Shown: positions 6,977 to 14,570 of the stretch, piece by piece
How positions within the stretch are numbered: the first letter of the stretch is position 1
How the letters are laid out: each line of letters begins with the position of its first letter
NCBI GenBank assembly: GCA_011053245.1
Contig: DRGS01000192.1
Location: forward strand, 1 to 27,173
Direction of reading: 5' to 3'
From: Phycisphaerales bacterium
GTDB taxonomy: Bacteria; Planctomycetota; Phycisphaerae; Sedimentisphaerales; Anaerohalosphaeraceae
DNA: 27,173 bases
Notes under the pieces: generated by a model
What the model was told of the DNA's origin: nothing
Database searches by the model: none
Seen by the model: the letters and a program-made list of their open reading frames with translations, nothing else
Position numbers and translations under genes: made by a program

Positions 6977-8820
6977 CTTGTAATTGCCTGGAATTTACAT
7001 GCGTTATAACATTGGCCGCATTTGATGCATTTGTCCTGGTCGATTATGTGTAGTTCTTTCTTTTCGCCGGTTATGGCATCGACGGGGCATATTCTTCGAC
7101 AGGCTCCGCAGCCGATGCAGACTTCGACGATCTCGTAACCTAACAGGTCCTTGCAGACACCAGCGGGGCATTTTCGTTCGACGATGTGCTGGACGTACTC
7201 GTCTTTGAAGTTTCTAAGCGTACTCAATACCGGGTTCGGAGCGGTTTGTCCGAGTCCGCATAGAGATGCCTTGCGGATGTCTTCGGCGAGTTTTTCGAGT
7301 GTGTCAATATCTGTCATTTTCGCGGTGCCGGCGCAGATCGATTTGAGAATATCGAGCATTTTTTTCGTACCGACGCGGCAGGGTGTGCATTTGCCGCATG
7401 ATTCAGCTTGTACGAATTCAAGGAAGTAGCGGGCAATATCAACCATGCAGGTCTCTTCGTCCATTACGATCAGGCCGCCTGATCCCATTATCGCTCCTAT
7501 CTCCTGAACGCTGTCGTAATCAATGATGTTATCAAGATACTTTGTCGGTATGCACCCGCCCGATGGACCGCCTAATTGTGCGGCTTTGAATTCTTTATCG
7601 TTGAGTATGCCGCCGCCGATATCGAAGACTATCTCGCGAAGGGTTACACCCATCGGTACTTCGACAAGGCCGGTATTCTTTACCTTGCCGGCGAGAGCGA
7701 ATATTTTTGTGCCCTTGCTCTTTTCGGTGCCTATTGCGCTGTACCACTGGCTGCCTTTGAGCATGATCAGGGGGACATTTGCAAATGTTTCGACGTTGTT
7801 TATGTTTGTTGGTTTGCCCAGGTATCCACTGATCGCGGGAAACGGCGGTCTGGGCCGAGGCATTCCTCTGTTGCCTTCGATAGATGCGATAAGGGCTGTC
7901 TCTTCTCCGCAGACAAATGCTCCGGCTCCTTCGCGAATTTCAATATCGAAAGAAAACCCGCTGCCGAGAATATTATCTCCCAAAAGCCCTTTCCGTCGCA
8001 TACGTTCGATAGCAGCTATTGTATTGCTCACTGCCAGAGGATACTCGGTTCGTACATAGATGAATCCGCATGTCGCCCCGATGGCGTAACCTGCAATTAA
8101 CATCCCTTCCAACACAGCATGGGGAGTTCCTTCGAGAATGCTTCTGTCCATAAAGGCACCAGGGTCACCTTCGTCGGCGTTGCATATCAGATACTTCTGG
8201 TCGCCGGGTGCTTTTCGGCAGAAGTTCCATTTCAACCCAGCTGGAAAACCGCCTCCTCCTCGTCCGCGAAGACCGGAATCGGTGACGATCTTTACCACCT
8301 CTTCGGGGGAATACTCGTCCAGCACTTTAACAAACGCGCGATAGCCTTCGTGCAGGACATAGTCTTCGATCTCGACCGGGTCGATCTTTCCGTTATTTCG
8401 AAATACATTTCGCTGCTGGCCGGCGTAAAAAGGTACATCCTGTTCGTATGTGATCTTGTTGCCGCTTGCCGGGTCAACGTACAGCAGGTCTTCGATAGGT
8501 TTTCTGCCGATGACCGTTTGCTGCAATATATCTGCGACGTTTTCAGGTTTTACGCCGGGGTAGAAAAACTTGTCTGGCAATATGACAACGACAGGGCCCT
8601 TTTCGCAAAAGCCGTGACATCCTGTCAGTTTGAGTTTAACTTTGTCTTTAAGTCCGAGCCTGTCGATCTCCTCGATAAAGGCGCTATGGACCGGCTCTGA
8701 CCCCATGGCTTTGCAGCCTATTCCACCGCAGAGCATGATTACCGGAATATCGGTATCCATCTCGGCCATGAGTTGCTTGTACCATGCGTGAAAATCCGAA
8801 GTGTTGCCTAACCTATCCAT
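6973..8820 (-). CDS. NuoF/HydB-type flavoprotein subunit of the formate dehydrogenase complex
   Basis: A 615-residue electron-transfer subunit expected to bind NAD(H) and FMN. Order of domains: a thioredoxin-like [2Fe-2S] domain (Cys31, 36, 68, 72); the NuoF core with the NADH-binding GRGGGGF (186-192), ICNADEGDPGAF (212-223) and the FMN-side GEETALIASIEG (305-316); the N3 [4Fe-4S] site (ESCGKCTPC, Cys475, 478, 481 and Cys521); and a C-terminal two-cluster ferredoxin (Cys568-578 and Cys598-608). This layout is that of HydB/HndC subunits of bifurcating hydrogenases and formate dehydrogenases rather than of complex I NuoF, which lacks the two terminal modules. The start at 8820 is preferred over the ATG at 8826 because AGGAGG sits 7 nt before it; it shares one base with the stop of the preceding gene. 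Confidence 0.9.
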   Translation of the reverse strand: MDRLGNTSDFHAWYKQLMAEMDTDIPVIMLCGGIGCKAMGSEPVHSAFIEEIDRLGLKDKVKLKLTGCHGFCEKGPVVVILPDKFFYPGVKPENVADILQQTVIGRKPIEDLLYVDPASGNKITYEQDVPFYAGQQRNVFRNNGKIDPVEIEDYVLHEGYRAFVKVLDEYSPEEVVKIVTDSGLRGRGGGGFPAGLKWNFCRKAPGDQKYLICNADEGDPGAFMDRSILEGTPHAVLEGMLIAGYAIGATCGFIYVRTEYPLAVSNTIAAIERMRRKGLLGDNILGSGFSFDIEIREGAGAFVCGEETALIASIEGNRGMPRPRPPFPAISGYLGKPTNINNVETFANVPLIMLKGSQWYSAIGTEKSKGTKIFALAGKVKNTGLVEVPMGVTLREIVFDIGGGILNDKEFKAAQLGGPSGGCIPTKYLDNIIDYDSVQEIGAIMGSGGLIVMDEETCMVDIARYFLEFVQAESCGKCTPCRVGTKKMLDILKSICAGTAKMTDIDTLEKLAEDIRKASLCGLGQTAPNPVLSTLRNFKDEYVQHIVERKCPAGVCKDLLGYEIVEVCIGCGACRRICPVDAITGEKKELHIIDQDKCIKCGQCYNACKFQAITR

Positions 8821-9317
8821 TAACATGCCTCCTGGGGCGATTTCATGTTCTCAATAATCTCCTTGACATGGTTCGGTGTCATCTTGCCGTGATATACTCC
8901 ATTTATCATCATCACCGGGGCCAATGCACATGTTCCCAGGCAGGCGACGGTTTCGAATGTGAACTGCATATCCTCGGTCGTTTGGCCATCTTTGATGCCA
9001 AGCGTATTTTCGATCGCCTCTGCGATGCCCACTGCCTCTTTGACATGGCAGGCAGTTCCGCGGCAGCATTTTATGGTGTTCTTACCGTGCGGGGTAAGAT
9101 AAAACTGCTCGTAAAAGGTCGTGACGCCGTATATTCTGCTTGCGGGGATCCCGGTCCGTTTGCTAAGAGCCATAAGCACCTGGCGTGGCAGATAACCGTA
9201 AGTATTTTGGATCTTCTGCAAAATGGGGATCAGGTCCATGCTTACAGCGTTCGGAAACGATGAAAGGATACCGTCCAAAGGCTTAAGATCGACCGCAATA
9301 GATTCATTTGTACTCAT
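8820..9317 (-). CDS. NuoE/HydC-type [2Fe-2S] subunit
   Basis: A 165-residue thioredoxin-fold protein, the small partner of NuoF-type flavoproteins. The four cluster ligands are in the family positions: Cys85 and Cys90 (CRGTAC) and Cys126 and Cys130 (CLGTC). The N-terminal helical part contains the family stretch IQNTYGYLPRQVLMALSKRT (36-55) and IYGVTTFYEQF (62-72). It is the first gene of the formate dehydrogenase operon, followed without gap by the NuoF-like and catalytic subunits. In such complexes it carries a [2Fe-2S] cluster next to the FMN. It is full length with no oddities; only the pairing with formate dehydrogenase rather than hydrogenase is taken from context. Confidence 0.92.
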   Translation of the reverse strand: MSTNESIAVDLKPLDGILSSFPNAVSMDLIPILQKIQNTYGYLPRQVLMALSKRTGIPASRIYGVTTFYEQFYLTPHGKNTIKCCRGTACHVKEAVGIAEAIENTLGIKDGQTTEDMQFTFETVACLGTCALAPVMMINGVYHGKMTPNHVKEIIENMKSPQEAC

Positions 9318-9364
9318 AATATCTAACCCGCTAAGAACTGGCCCTTCATTTACTGAAACGAACC

Positions 9365-9393
9365 AGTTTACATATAATGATGTGTCATTTCAA
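9365..9393 (-). promoter_or_regulatory. Candidate promoter of the formate dehydrogenase operon
   Basis: Minus strand: TTGAAA (9393-9388), 17-nt spacer, TAAACT (9370-9365), about 48 nt before the NuoE-like start. No ModE-type palindrome was found in this divergent 247-bp region. Confidence 0.45.
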
Positions 9394-9501
9394 GGGAAAC
9401 TCATTAGCGGATCGCATATTTTCCGTTGAACGGCGTTTTTTCGTGATTAAAGGCGGTATTGGGATATTTGCCGTCGGTATGCAGGTAATCGTGGATTTTT
9501 C

Positions 9502-9530
9502 TTTACTTTTGACGGTCCGGTTAATATAAT
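9502..9530 (+). promoter_or_regulatory. Candidate promoter of cimA
   Basis: TTTACT (9502-9507), 17-nt spacer, perfect -10 box TATAAT (9525-9530), about 35 nt before the cimA ATG. The nearby TTGACG (9509-9514) is too close to the -10 box to be its partner. Confidence 0.5.
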
Positions 9531-9564
9531 ATGCGCTTGGTATTTTATGCTCTAAGGTGTAAAT

Positions 9565-11124
9565 ATGGCAAATATAAAGGTTTATGACACTACGTTGCGG
9601 GATGGGATGCAGGCTGAAGGGGTGAGTTTTTCGCTTGCCGATAAGCTGCTGATCGCTAAGCGTCTCGATGAGTTCGGAATGGACTACATTGAGGGCGGGT
9701 ATCCGATGAGCAATCCGAAGGAGGAAGAATTTTTTAAGGAGCTTTGCGGATCGAAGCTCAATAATTCTAAGGTGGTGGCTTTCGGCAGTACGCGTCGGGC
9801 GAGGAACAAGGTTGCCGACGATAAGAATCTTCAGGCACTTCTGGCTTGCGGGGCGCCTGCGGTCACGCTCGTCGGCAAAAGCTGGGACATGCATGTTACC
9901 GATGTGCTGCGGTGCAGTCTCGATAAGAATCTTGTCATCTGCGAAGAGTCGGTTAAATATATTAAGGACAAAGGCAGAGAGGTTATCTTTGACGCCGAGC
10001 ATTTCTTCGACGGCTATAAGGAGAATCCCGAGTACGCGATGAAGGTCGTTACCGCGGCAGCCCATGCAGGAGCGGACTGCGTGGTTTTGTGCGAGACGAA
10101 TGGCGGCTGTCTTCCTGATGAGGTTTACGATATAACCAAAACAGTCTGCGGGGAACTTTCTGGTATAATGATCGGTATCCACGCCCATAACGACAGCGAT
10201 TGCGCGGTTGCGAATACACTTGCCGCAGTCCGTGCCGGAGCGACGCATGTTCAGGGGACCGTCAACGGTCTCGGCGAGCGGACGGGCAACGCCAACCTGT
10301 GTACGATAATCCCGAATCTGACGGCGAAGATGGGTTTTGAACTTGCATGTAAAAATAGACTCAAATCGCTTATGAAGCTTTCGCGGTTCATCTTCGAGAT
10401 CGCTAATCTTTCGCCGGTTACGAATATGCCGTATGTCGGCGATAGCGCATTTGCTCATAAGGGCGGGCTTCATATCGATGCACTTCGAAAGAATAAGCGT
10501 ACTTACGAACATGTAAGTCCGGAGCTGGTCGGCAATGAAAGACGATTTTTGATATCCGAGCTTTCCGGTTCTTCCAATGTGATGGCGAAACTCGAAAATA
10601 AGAATATTACGGACAGGCGATTGGCGAAGAAGATCCTCAAAATGTTACAGGACCTTGAGAATGAAGGCTACCAGTTCGAAGCCGCCGAAGCCAGTTTCGA
10701 TATACTTATCGGCAAAGCCATGGGGAGTTTTGAACCCAGCTTTGAGCTTGAGAAGTATCATGTCGATGTCGAACGCGATACGGCTGGGAGAATCGTTACG
10801 GAAGCGTCGGTTAAGCTTAAGGTTGACGGTATCACCGAACATGTCGTGAGCGAAGGCGATGGTCCGGTTAATGCTCTGGATAGTGCGTTGCGAAAATCGC
10901 TGGAAGGGTTCTATCCGAGGATCAATGAAATGAACCTTATCGATTATAAGGTGCGTGTGGTAAATGCCCGCGCCGGGACAGCGGCGAAAGTGCGGGTTGT
11001 CATCGAATCACGCGATCAGGACTCAATATGGGGTACGGTGGGGGTCTCGGAAAATCTGATCGAGGCAAGCTGGCTTGCGCTGGTTGACAGCGTCGAGTAC
11101 AAGTTGCTCAAAGATGCCGAGTAG
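9565..11124 (+). CDS. cimA: (R)-citramalate synthase CimA
   Basis: CimA condenses pyruvate with acetyl-CoA to citramalate, opening the threonine-independent route to 2-oxobutyrate and isoleucine. The 519-residue protein has a DRE-TIM barrel with VYDTTLRDGMQAEGVSFSL (6-24), the metal-binding HAHNDSDCAVANTLA and the glycine-rich GTVNGLGERTGNANL, then a C-terminal LeuA-type regulatory domain of about 120 residues (from around VERDTAGRIVTEASVKLKV). This length and the TTLRDGMQAEG sequence fit the CimA family better than isopropylmalate synthase (LeuA) or homocitrate synthase. AAGGTG precedes the ATG by 5 nt. It is transcribed alone, away from the formate dehydrogenase operon. Feedback control by isoleucine through the C-terminal domain is known for the family. 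Confidence 0.93.
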   Translation: MANIKVYDTTLRDGMQAEGVSFSLADKLLIAKRLDEFGMDYIEGGYPMSNPKEEEFFKELCGSKLNNSKVVAFGSTRRARNKVADDKNLQALLACGAPAVTLVGKSWDMHVTDVLRCSLDKNLVICEESVKYIKDKGREVIFDAEHFFDGYKENPEYAMKVVTAAAHAGADCVVLCETNGGCLPDEVYDITKTVCGELSGIMIGIHAHNDSDCAVANTLAAVRAGATHVQGTVNGLGERTGNANLCTIIPNLTAKMGFELACKNRLKSLMKLSRFIFEIANLSPVTNMPYVGDSAFAHKGGLHIDALRKNKRTYEHVSPELVGNERRFLISELSGSSNVMAKLENKNITDRRLAKKILKMLQDLENEGYQFEAAEASFDILIGKAMGSFEPSFELEKYHVDVERDTAGRIVTEASVKLKVDGITEHVVSEGDGPVNALDSALRKSLEGFYPRINEMNLIDYKVRVVNARAGTAAKVRVVIESRDQDSIWGTVGVSENLIEASWLALVDSVEYKLLKDAE

Positions 11125-11135
11125 ACCGCATGTCC

Positions 11136-11161
11136 AAAAAAGCCAAGCTAAACAGCCTGGC
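11136..11161 (-). terminator. Rho-independent terminator of the sigma/anti-sigma operon
   Basis: On the minus strand GCCAGGC (11161-11155), loop TGTTTA, GCTTGGC (11148-11142) is followed by a run of six T (11141-11136). One G-T wobble lies in the stem. It is about 33 nt past the stop of the gene ending at 11195. The plus-strand version has no T-run, so it serves cimA poorly. Confidence 0.75.
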
Positions 11162-11194
11162 CTTAAACTGTGTTTAGTCTTTCCCTGTAATTTG

Positions 11195-12511
11195 TCAAGG
11201 TTCAACTATCAGTGGCAATTCATCCGCTCCTATGTCTCTGGCACTCAGGTCGCCATATACGGCTCGGTAAGTATTGGATTTTTTTAGTTTATACCAACAA
11301 ACGATGCGATTTTGATCACCTAAATCGACACCTTTGCCCATATACCTGAAGCTGTTTTTCACAGTATGATCCTCAATGAAGTGACCAATGGGCAGCATGT
11401 TAAGATTAGCCATTTTATAATAGTTGTTCGTTTCGAGAAGATTTTGTTCTGCTACAGTTCTGCTGTTTTCCGGCTTGGCCTCAATCGCATTCAGCCTGTC
11501 ACTGGTTACTGCCACAGGAAATAACCGCTCAGGAAATGTCTTGTCATAGTAATCGGCCAGAATGCCTAGGTAGTCAATCATCTCTTTCTCTGTCACCTGC
11601 TCGCGAGCAATATTAATAATGGTATACCCTTCAGGCGGTTGGAGTTGAAAAAGTGATTCATCCAGTTCCATATCGAAACTGATATCGTGCTTAATATGAC
11701 TGATAGGATTACTTGTAGACCATGCTTCTTCGGGTGGGTTATCCATTGTGGGGTCGTTCTCGGGATCATAGATGTCGGCTCCGGGAACATGAACTTCGAC
11801 GATGTCCTTGGTTTTAGCATCGATCCAGAAGTCATAGCTCCAGTCTTCATTGTTTGCTATGTCTCTAAATGCCGTTCGAAAAATGTTGGTCTGACCGGTC
11901 TCGCTGTCTCTTCTGCCTACCAATTCAAGGTCAGCTCCTTTTATCTCTTTTTTTACCCATACAAATGGCCCATCTGGATCGTAATTTGCAAACGCTAGTG
12001 CGCGAACGGTTGCTTTCTTTTTTGCCGGGTTCAAACTTATTTTTTTGAGATTAACAGTATCTGTGATCGTTACGCTCTTGACCTGCATATTTTCATCCAG
12101 TTTTTCTTCACGATAAAAGCCCGGTGATTTATAAGCTAATTGTCGAGTTTCAGTTTCAATCCATGATCTTTTTCCGTCCTTGCTGGTGAAATGAGTGTAG
12201 AATGTTGTACTCCACATAATCGTTTTAGCTTTTGCGATCTGATCCAAAGCTTGTTCAATTGCATAAGCTGTCGACGTTGACTTATCAAAGATAGTTATTG
12301 AAAATACTGCCGCAATAATTATCACTGCTGCTGCAAACTTTGTCATTTTGTTATTCATAATTATTCTCCATGTATTCGGCGGTGTATTCGCCGAGGATTT
12401 TGTTTTTTTCTGTGCATCAAGGATATCGTCTAAGGTTTTTTTGTCCTTTTGGGCGTCGGGAGTAACGTTGATTTCACTTATCATCTTTTCTATTTTTTTT
12501 GCGGGTTTCAT
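11195..12511 (-). CDS. Membrane-anchored anti-sigma-like protein with LolA-like exterior domain
   Basis: A 438-residue single-pass membrane protein. The first ~55 residues are polar and would be cytoplasmic; a transmembrane helix follows (FAAAVIIIAAVFSITIF, 59-75). The rest is a large exterior region whose start (AYAIEQALDQIAKAKTI, then beta-rich text with SPGFYREEKLDE) resembles the LolA/LppX fold seen in many planctomycete proteins encoded beside ECF sigma factors. No cytoplasmic zinc-finger motif (HxxxCxxC) is present. It shares one base with the stop of the sigma gene (TAATG) and has AGGTG 6 nt upstream, so the pair is translationally coupled. By position it is the likely regulator of that sigma factor, but direct anti-sigma function is inferred, not seen. 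Confidence 0.72.
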   Translation of the reverse strand: MKPAKKIEKMISEINVTPDAQKDKKTLDDILDAQKKTKSSANTPPNTWRIIMNNKMTKFAAAVIIIAAVFSITIFDKSTSTAYAIEQALDQIAKAKTIMWSTTFYTHFTSKDGKRSWIETETRQLAYKSPGFYREEKLDENMQVKSVTITDTVNLKKISLNPAKKKATVRALAFANYDPDGPFVWVKKEIKGADLELVGRRDSETGQTNIFRTAFRDIANNEDWSYDFWIDAKTKDIVEVHVPGADIYDPENDPTMDNPPEEAWSTSNPISHIKHDISFDMELDESLFQLQPPEGYTIINIAREQVTEKEMIDYLGILADYYDKTFPERLFPVAVTSDRLNAIEAKPENSRTVAEQNLLETNNYYKMANLNMLPIGHFIEDHTVKNSFRYMGKGVDLGDQNRIVCWYKLKKSNTYRAVYGDLSARDIGADELPLIVEP

Positions 12512-13050
12512 TATTTCACCTGCTTATCTAAAATTATACGCAATTTATCCAGTCCGTAGCGGTATCTGCTCTGGACGGTTTTGATCGAAACATCTTGCAT
12601 CTTTGCAATGGCTCTGAATCTCATCTGGCCACGAGCATGTAGGATCACTACTTCTTTCTGCTCGTACGGGATCTGAGCCAGTGCGGCGTTTAACATTTGC
12701 AATTGTTCATTACATATCGCAGAAGATGCCGGTCCCCTTGCATCGGAGGACATTGCCTCCGCAAAGTCTATGCTTACAGCCTGACGTTTGGCCGCTCGTA
12801 ATCTGTCCTTTGCACGATTGGCTACGCATGTCGCCAGATACCACTTAAGGCTCCCATCGGTTTTCAAGCTGTCGGCGGATTGCGCAAATGACACAAAGAA
12901 GTCATGTACAACGTCCTCAGCCGAATTGACATCATTTAAAAGAGCAGTTGCTAACGTTAGCAGATAGCCGCGATATTTCTCATAGATCCGCTGCAAGGCG
13001 GATCGGCTGCCTCGCTTGAATTTGCGTATAAGTAACCTGTCTTCTATCAT
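12511..13050 (-). CDS. ECF-family RNA polymerase sigma factor
   Basis: A 179-residue sigma-70 family protein with only regions 2 and 4. Region 2 spans about 20-85 with the -10-recognition helix (SAEDVVHDFFVSF, 43-55; WYLATCVANRAKDRLRAAKR, 70-89). Region 4 spans about 115-175, with the -35-binding helix-turn-helix MRFRAIAKMQDVSIKTVQSR (143-162). The ATG at 13050 is preferred: it gives the usual ECF opening MIEDRLLIRKFKRGS, whereas the longer reading would begin with GTG at 13089. It forms an operon with the membrane protein downstream. I could not find a convincing -35/-10 pair upstream. It may govern surface or stress genes; the neighbouring PEP-CTERM genes are candidate targets. Confidence 0.9.
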   Translation of the reverse strand: MIEDRLLIRKFKRGSRSALQRIYEKYRGYLLTLATALLNDVNSAEDVVHDFFVSFAQSADSLKTDGSLKWYLATCVANRAKDRLRAAKRQAVSIDFAEAMSSDARGPASSAICNEQLQMLNAALAQIPYEQKEVVILHARGQMRFRAIAKMQDVSIKTVQSRYRYGLDKLRIILDKQVK

Positions 13051-13344
13051 TTCGAGCTCTGTAATTAATGCCGGACCAACATCTCTCACTATACATCACG
13101 ATCCAGCCGGGCGTTTTACTTTAAGAAAAATTCATTTTTTACGATTTTAACTGAATTCGGGGCGGAAAGCCAATTCTGTCCGGAGGTGGCATTTGTCGGG
13201 TGAGCTACATAATAACCATATTATTGTCAAATCTGCGGGGTGATTGGGGAAGAAATTTTTTTCGGTGTGGTCCGGTATTAACCTTATTTTTGTGCTGTTA
13301 GGGGTGAAAATGGGTCTCCGGGATGGTATTTTCGGGTTATTTTG

Positions 13345-13373
13345 TTGAATCGCTAATGGCTTTATGCTACAAT
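13345..13373 (+). promoter_or_regulatory. Sigma-70-type promoter with long leader
   Basis: TTGAAT (13345-13350), 17-nt spacer, TACAAT (13368-13373). Transcription would start near 13380 and run about 285 nt through the leader repeat before the first PEP-CTERM gene at 13665. Confidence 0.5.
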
Positions 13374-13549
13374 GATTGCAGCGATGAGATGTGCGGGGAC
13401 TGTCCGGCGATTGTTCGGTCGAGTATTGTGTGCATTTCAATCGCGAATAAACAAACCAGAAATGGGGGTTTCTGTAACGTTAGATTCGGAAAGACAAGTG
13501 TATTAAGTTTCTAATGTTTCGGTGTGTTTGCAGTTGATGTTTCAATTTA

Positions 13550-13626
13550 TACCCTTATAGGGTAATAAACTTTCGCGATGGCAATGGTAATATTTGTCGC
13601 AGAGAAACTTAACCGCGAACAAAACG
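13550..13626 (+). repeat. Leader repeat copy 1 (before PEP-CTERM gene)
   Basis: The 15-bp palindrome TACCCTTATAGGGTA is followed by ATAAACTTTCGCGATGG and, 38 nt on, AACCGCGAACAAAACG. A second copy lies at 14435-14512, so this is a conserved 5' element of two consecutive genes. The first 19 bases are identical in both copies and the rest is similar with one 1-nt indel. It may be an operator or RNA leader; the palindrome favours protein binding. Confidence 0.75.
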
Positions 13627-13664
13627 AATTTACAATTGTGATTTGTATTGCCCGGGGGGGTATA

Positions 13665-14402
13665 ATGAGACAAGTTTGCCTATTTACAATTTGTTCTGTG
13701 CTTGCTCTATCACTGCCTGCGATGGCTACGATTATGATCGATAAGCCTGATCTCGGTGATGTATTAGGGGATGGGCAGTTTGATGGTATCGGTCCGAGCG
13801 ATCAGTACTATCTCAGTTTGAGCGATGCCAGTGGGATCCAAACCGTCGAGTTCTCGCTCTTAGGCGAAGAAGCCGGTTTTGCCAAGTGGAACAGGATGGG
13901 GATATACGACCATGCGGATCCGTCGAAAACATTAGAGATCTTTCGCGGTGAGGATACGGTCGGGGATTCCTTTGTGGTTACGTTCGACCTTGATAAGGGT
14001 CAGGCATGGATTGGGGATAAGGGAAAGAAACATAAACATAAAGGTAAAGGTAAAACGATCTCTATCGGATCGGAGTTCGGATTTTATCTCGACAGCGGTG
14101 ATAGTGGGAATAACGGCGGGCTGTTTTACTCGGAGTCGTCGCTGAATACGGACGCCGATCTGGGTGTGCCGCACGCATTGATATTTGACATAGAAGAGGT
14201 TGAGAATGTCGTAGGAAATTTGGACATAGCCATAGCGTTTGAGGATCTGAAGATAAATGCCAGGAACGGTTCTTTCGACGGCGACTATAACGATATGGTT
14301 GTCGGCATGTCTTCTACCGCTAATATAATCATTGTCCCGGAACCTGCGACGATGGCGCTGCTTGGTTTTGGGTATTTGATATTCTTAAGGAAAAAGAAGT
14401 AG
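13665..14402 (+). CDS. PEP-CTERM sorting-domain protein with DUF4114-like domain
   Basis: A 245-residue exported protein. The signal peptide is residues 1-21 (MRQVCLFTICSVLALSLPAMA) by eye. The C-terminus carries the exosortase signal: VPEPATM (224-230), a hydrophobic helix (ALLGFGYLIFL) and a basic tail RKKK. The segment ALIFDIE (171-177), AIAFEDL (189-195) and GSFDGDYNDMVVGM (202-215) matches the acidic, probably calcium-binding ending of DUF4114-type domains. A Lys/His-rich loop DKGKKHKHKGKGK (118-130) interrupts it. The start at 13665 is chosen because it opens the signal peptide and has a GGGGGGG run 4 nt upstream; the longer in-frame ATG at 13578 lies inside the leader repeat. It is likely a surface or matrix protein; its ligand is unknown. 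Confidence 0.87.
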   Translation: MRQVCLFTICSVLALSLPAMATIMIDKPDLGDVLGDGQFDGIGPSDQYYLSLSDASGIQTVEFSLLGEEAGFAKWNRMGIYDHADPSKTLEIFRGEDTVGDSFVVTFDLDKGQAWIGDKGKKHKHKGKGKTISIGSEFGFYLDSGDSGNNGGLFYSESSLNTDADLGVPHALIFDIEEVENVVGNLDIAIAFEDLKINARNGSFDGDYNDMVVGMSSTANIIIVPEPATMALLGFGYLIFLRKKK

Positions 14403-14434
14403 GAACAGTTTTGGTAAACAGAAAGGTTTGTTGA

Positions 14435-14512
14435 TACCCTTATAGGGTAATAAGCTTCCGCGATGACGATTGTAATGTGTTATGGTAAAGAAATTTAACC
14501 GCGCACAAAATG
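14435..14512 (+). repeat. Leader repeat copy 2 (before coiled-coil gene)
   Basis: It carries the same palindrome TACCCTTATAGGGTA (14435-14449), then ATAAGCTTCCGCGATGA and AACCGCGCACAAAATG. It lies 32 nt after the PEP-CTERM stop and 58 nt before the next gene. Compared with copy 1 at 13550, the palindrome and both CCGCG/CGCGAT blocks are kept while the middle has drifted. Confidence 0.75.
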
Positions 14513-14570
14513 GTATTTTTTATTGGGAGTGGTATTAAAAGTTAATCGCATTAAGTTGAGGGGATGAAAA

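Larger units (their letters stand above)
13051..13664. other. 614-bp gene-free region between sigma operon and PEP-CTERM gene
   Basis: This divergent spacer holds no convincing gene. It contains a good plus-strand promoter (13345-13373), a first copy of a repeated leader (13550-13626) and a short A/T palindrome AATAACCATATTATT around 13210. The remainder has no motif that I recognise. Confidence 0.6.

Noticed and set aside
9385..10512. 375-codon minus-strand open frame opposite cimA
   Set aside because: It is the mirror of the well-conserved cimA coding sequence and has no family motif or ribosome site.
11148..11177. CTAAACA...TGTTTAG inverted repeat as a cimA terminator
   Set aside because: The loop is 16 nt, the stem has only 7 A/T-rich pairs and no T-run follows; the overlapping minus-strand terminator explains the symmetry better.
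13356..13514. Short cysteine-rich reading frame (CYNDCSDEMCGDCP near its start)
   Set aside because: Its ATG lies within the spacer of the candidate promoter and upstream of the expected transcription start, with no ribosome site; probably chance.
13578..13664. Longer N-terminus of the first PEP-CTERM protein (start at 13578)
   Set aside because: It would put 29 residues before the signal peptide, and the ATG lies within the repeated leader; the GGGGGGG-led ATG at 13665 opens the signal peptide directly.
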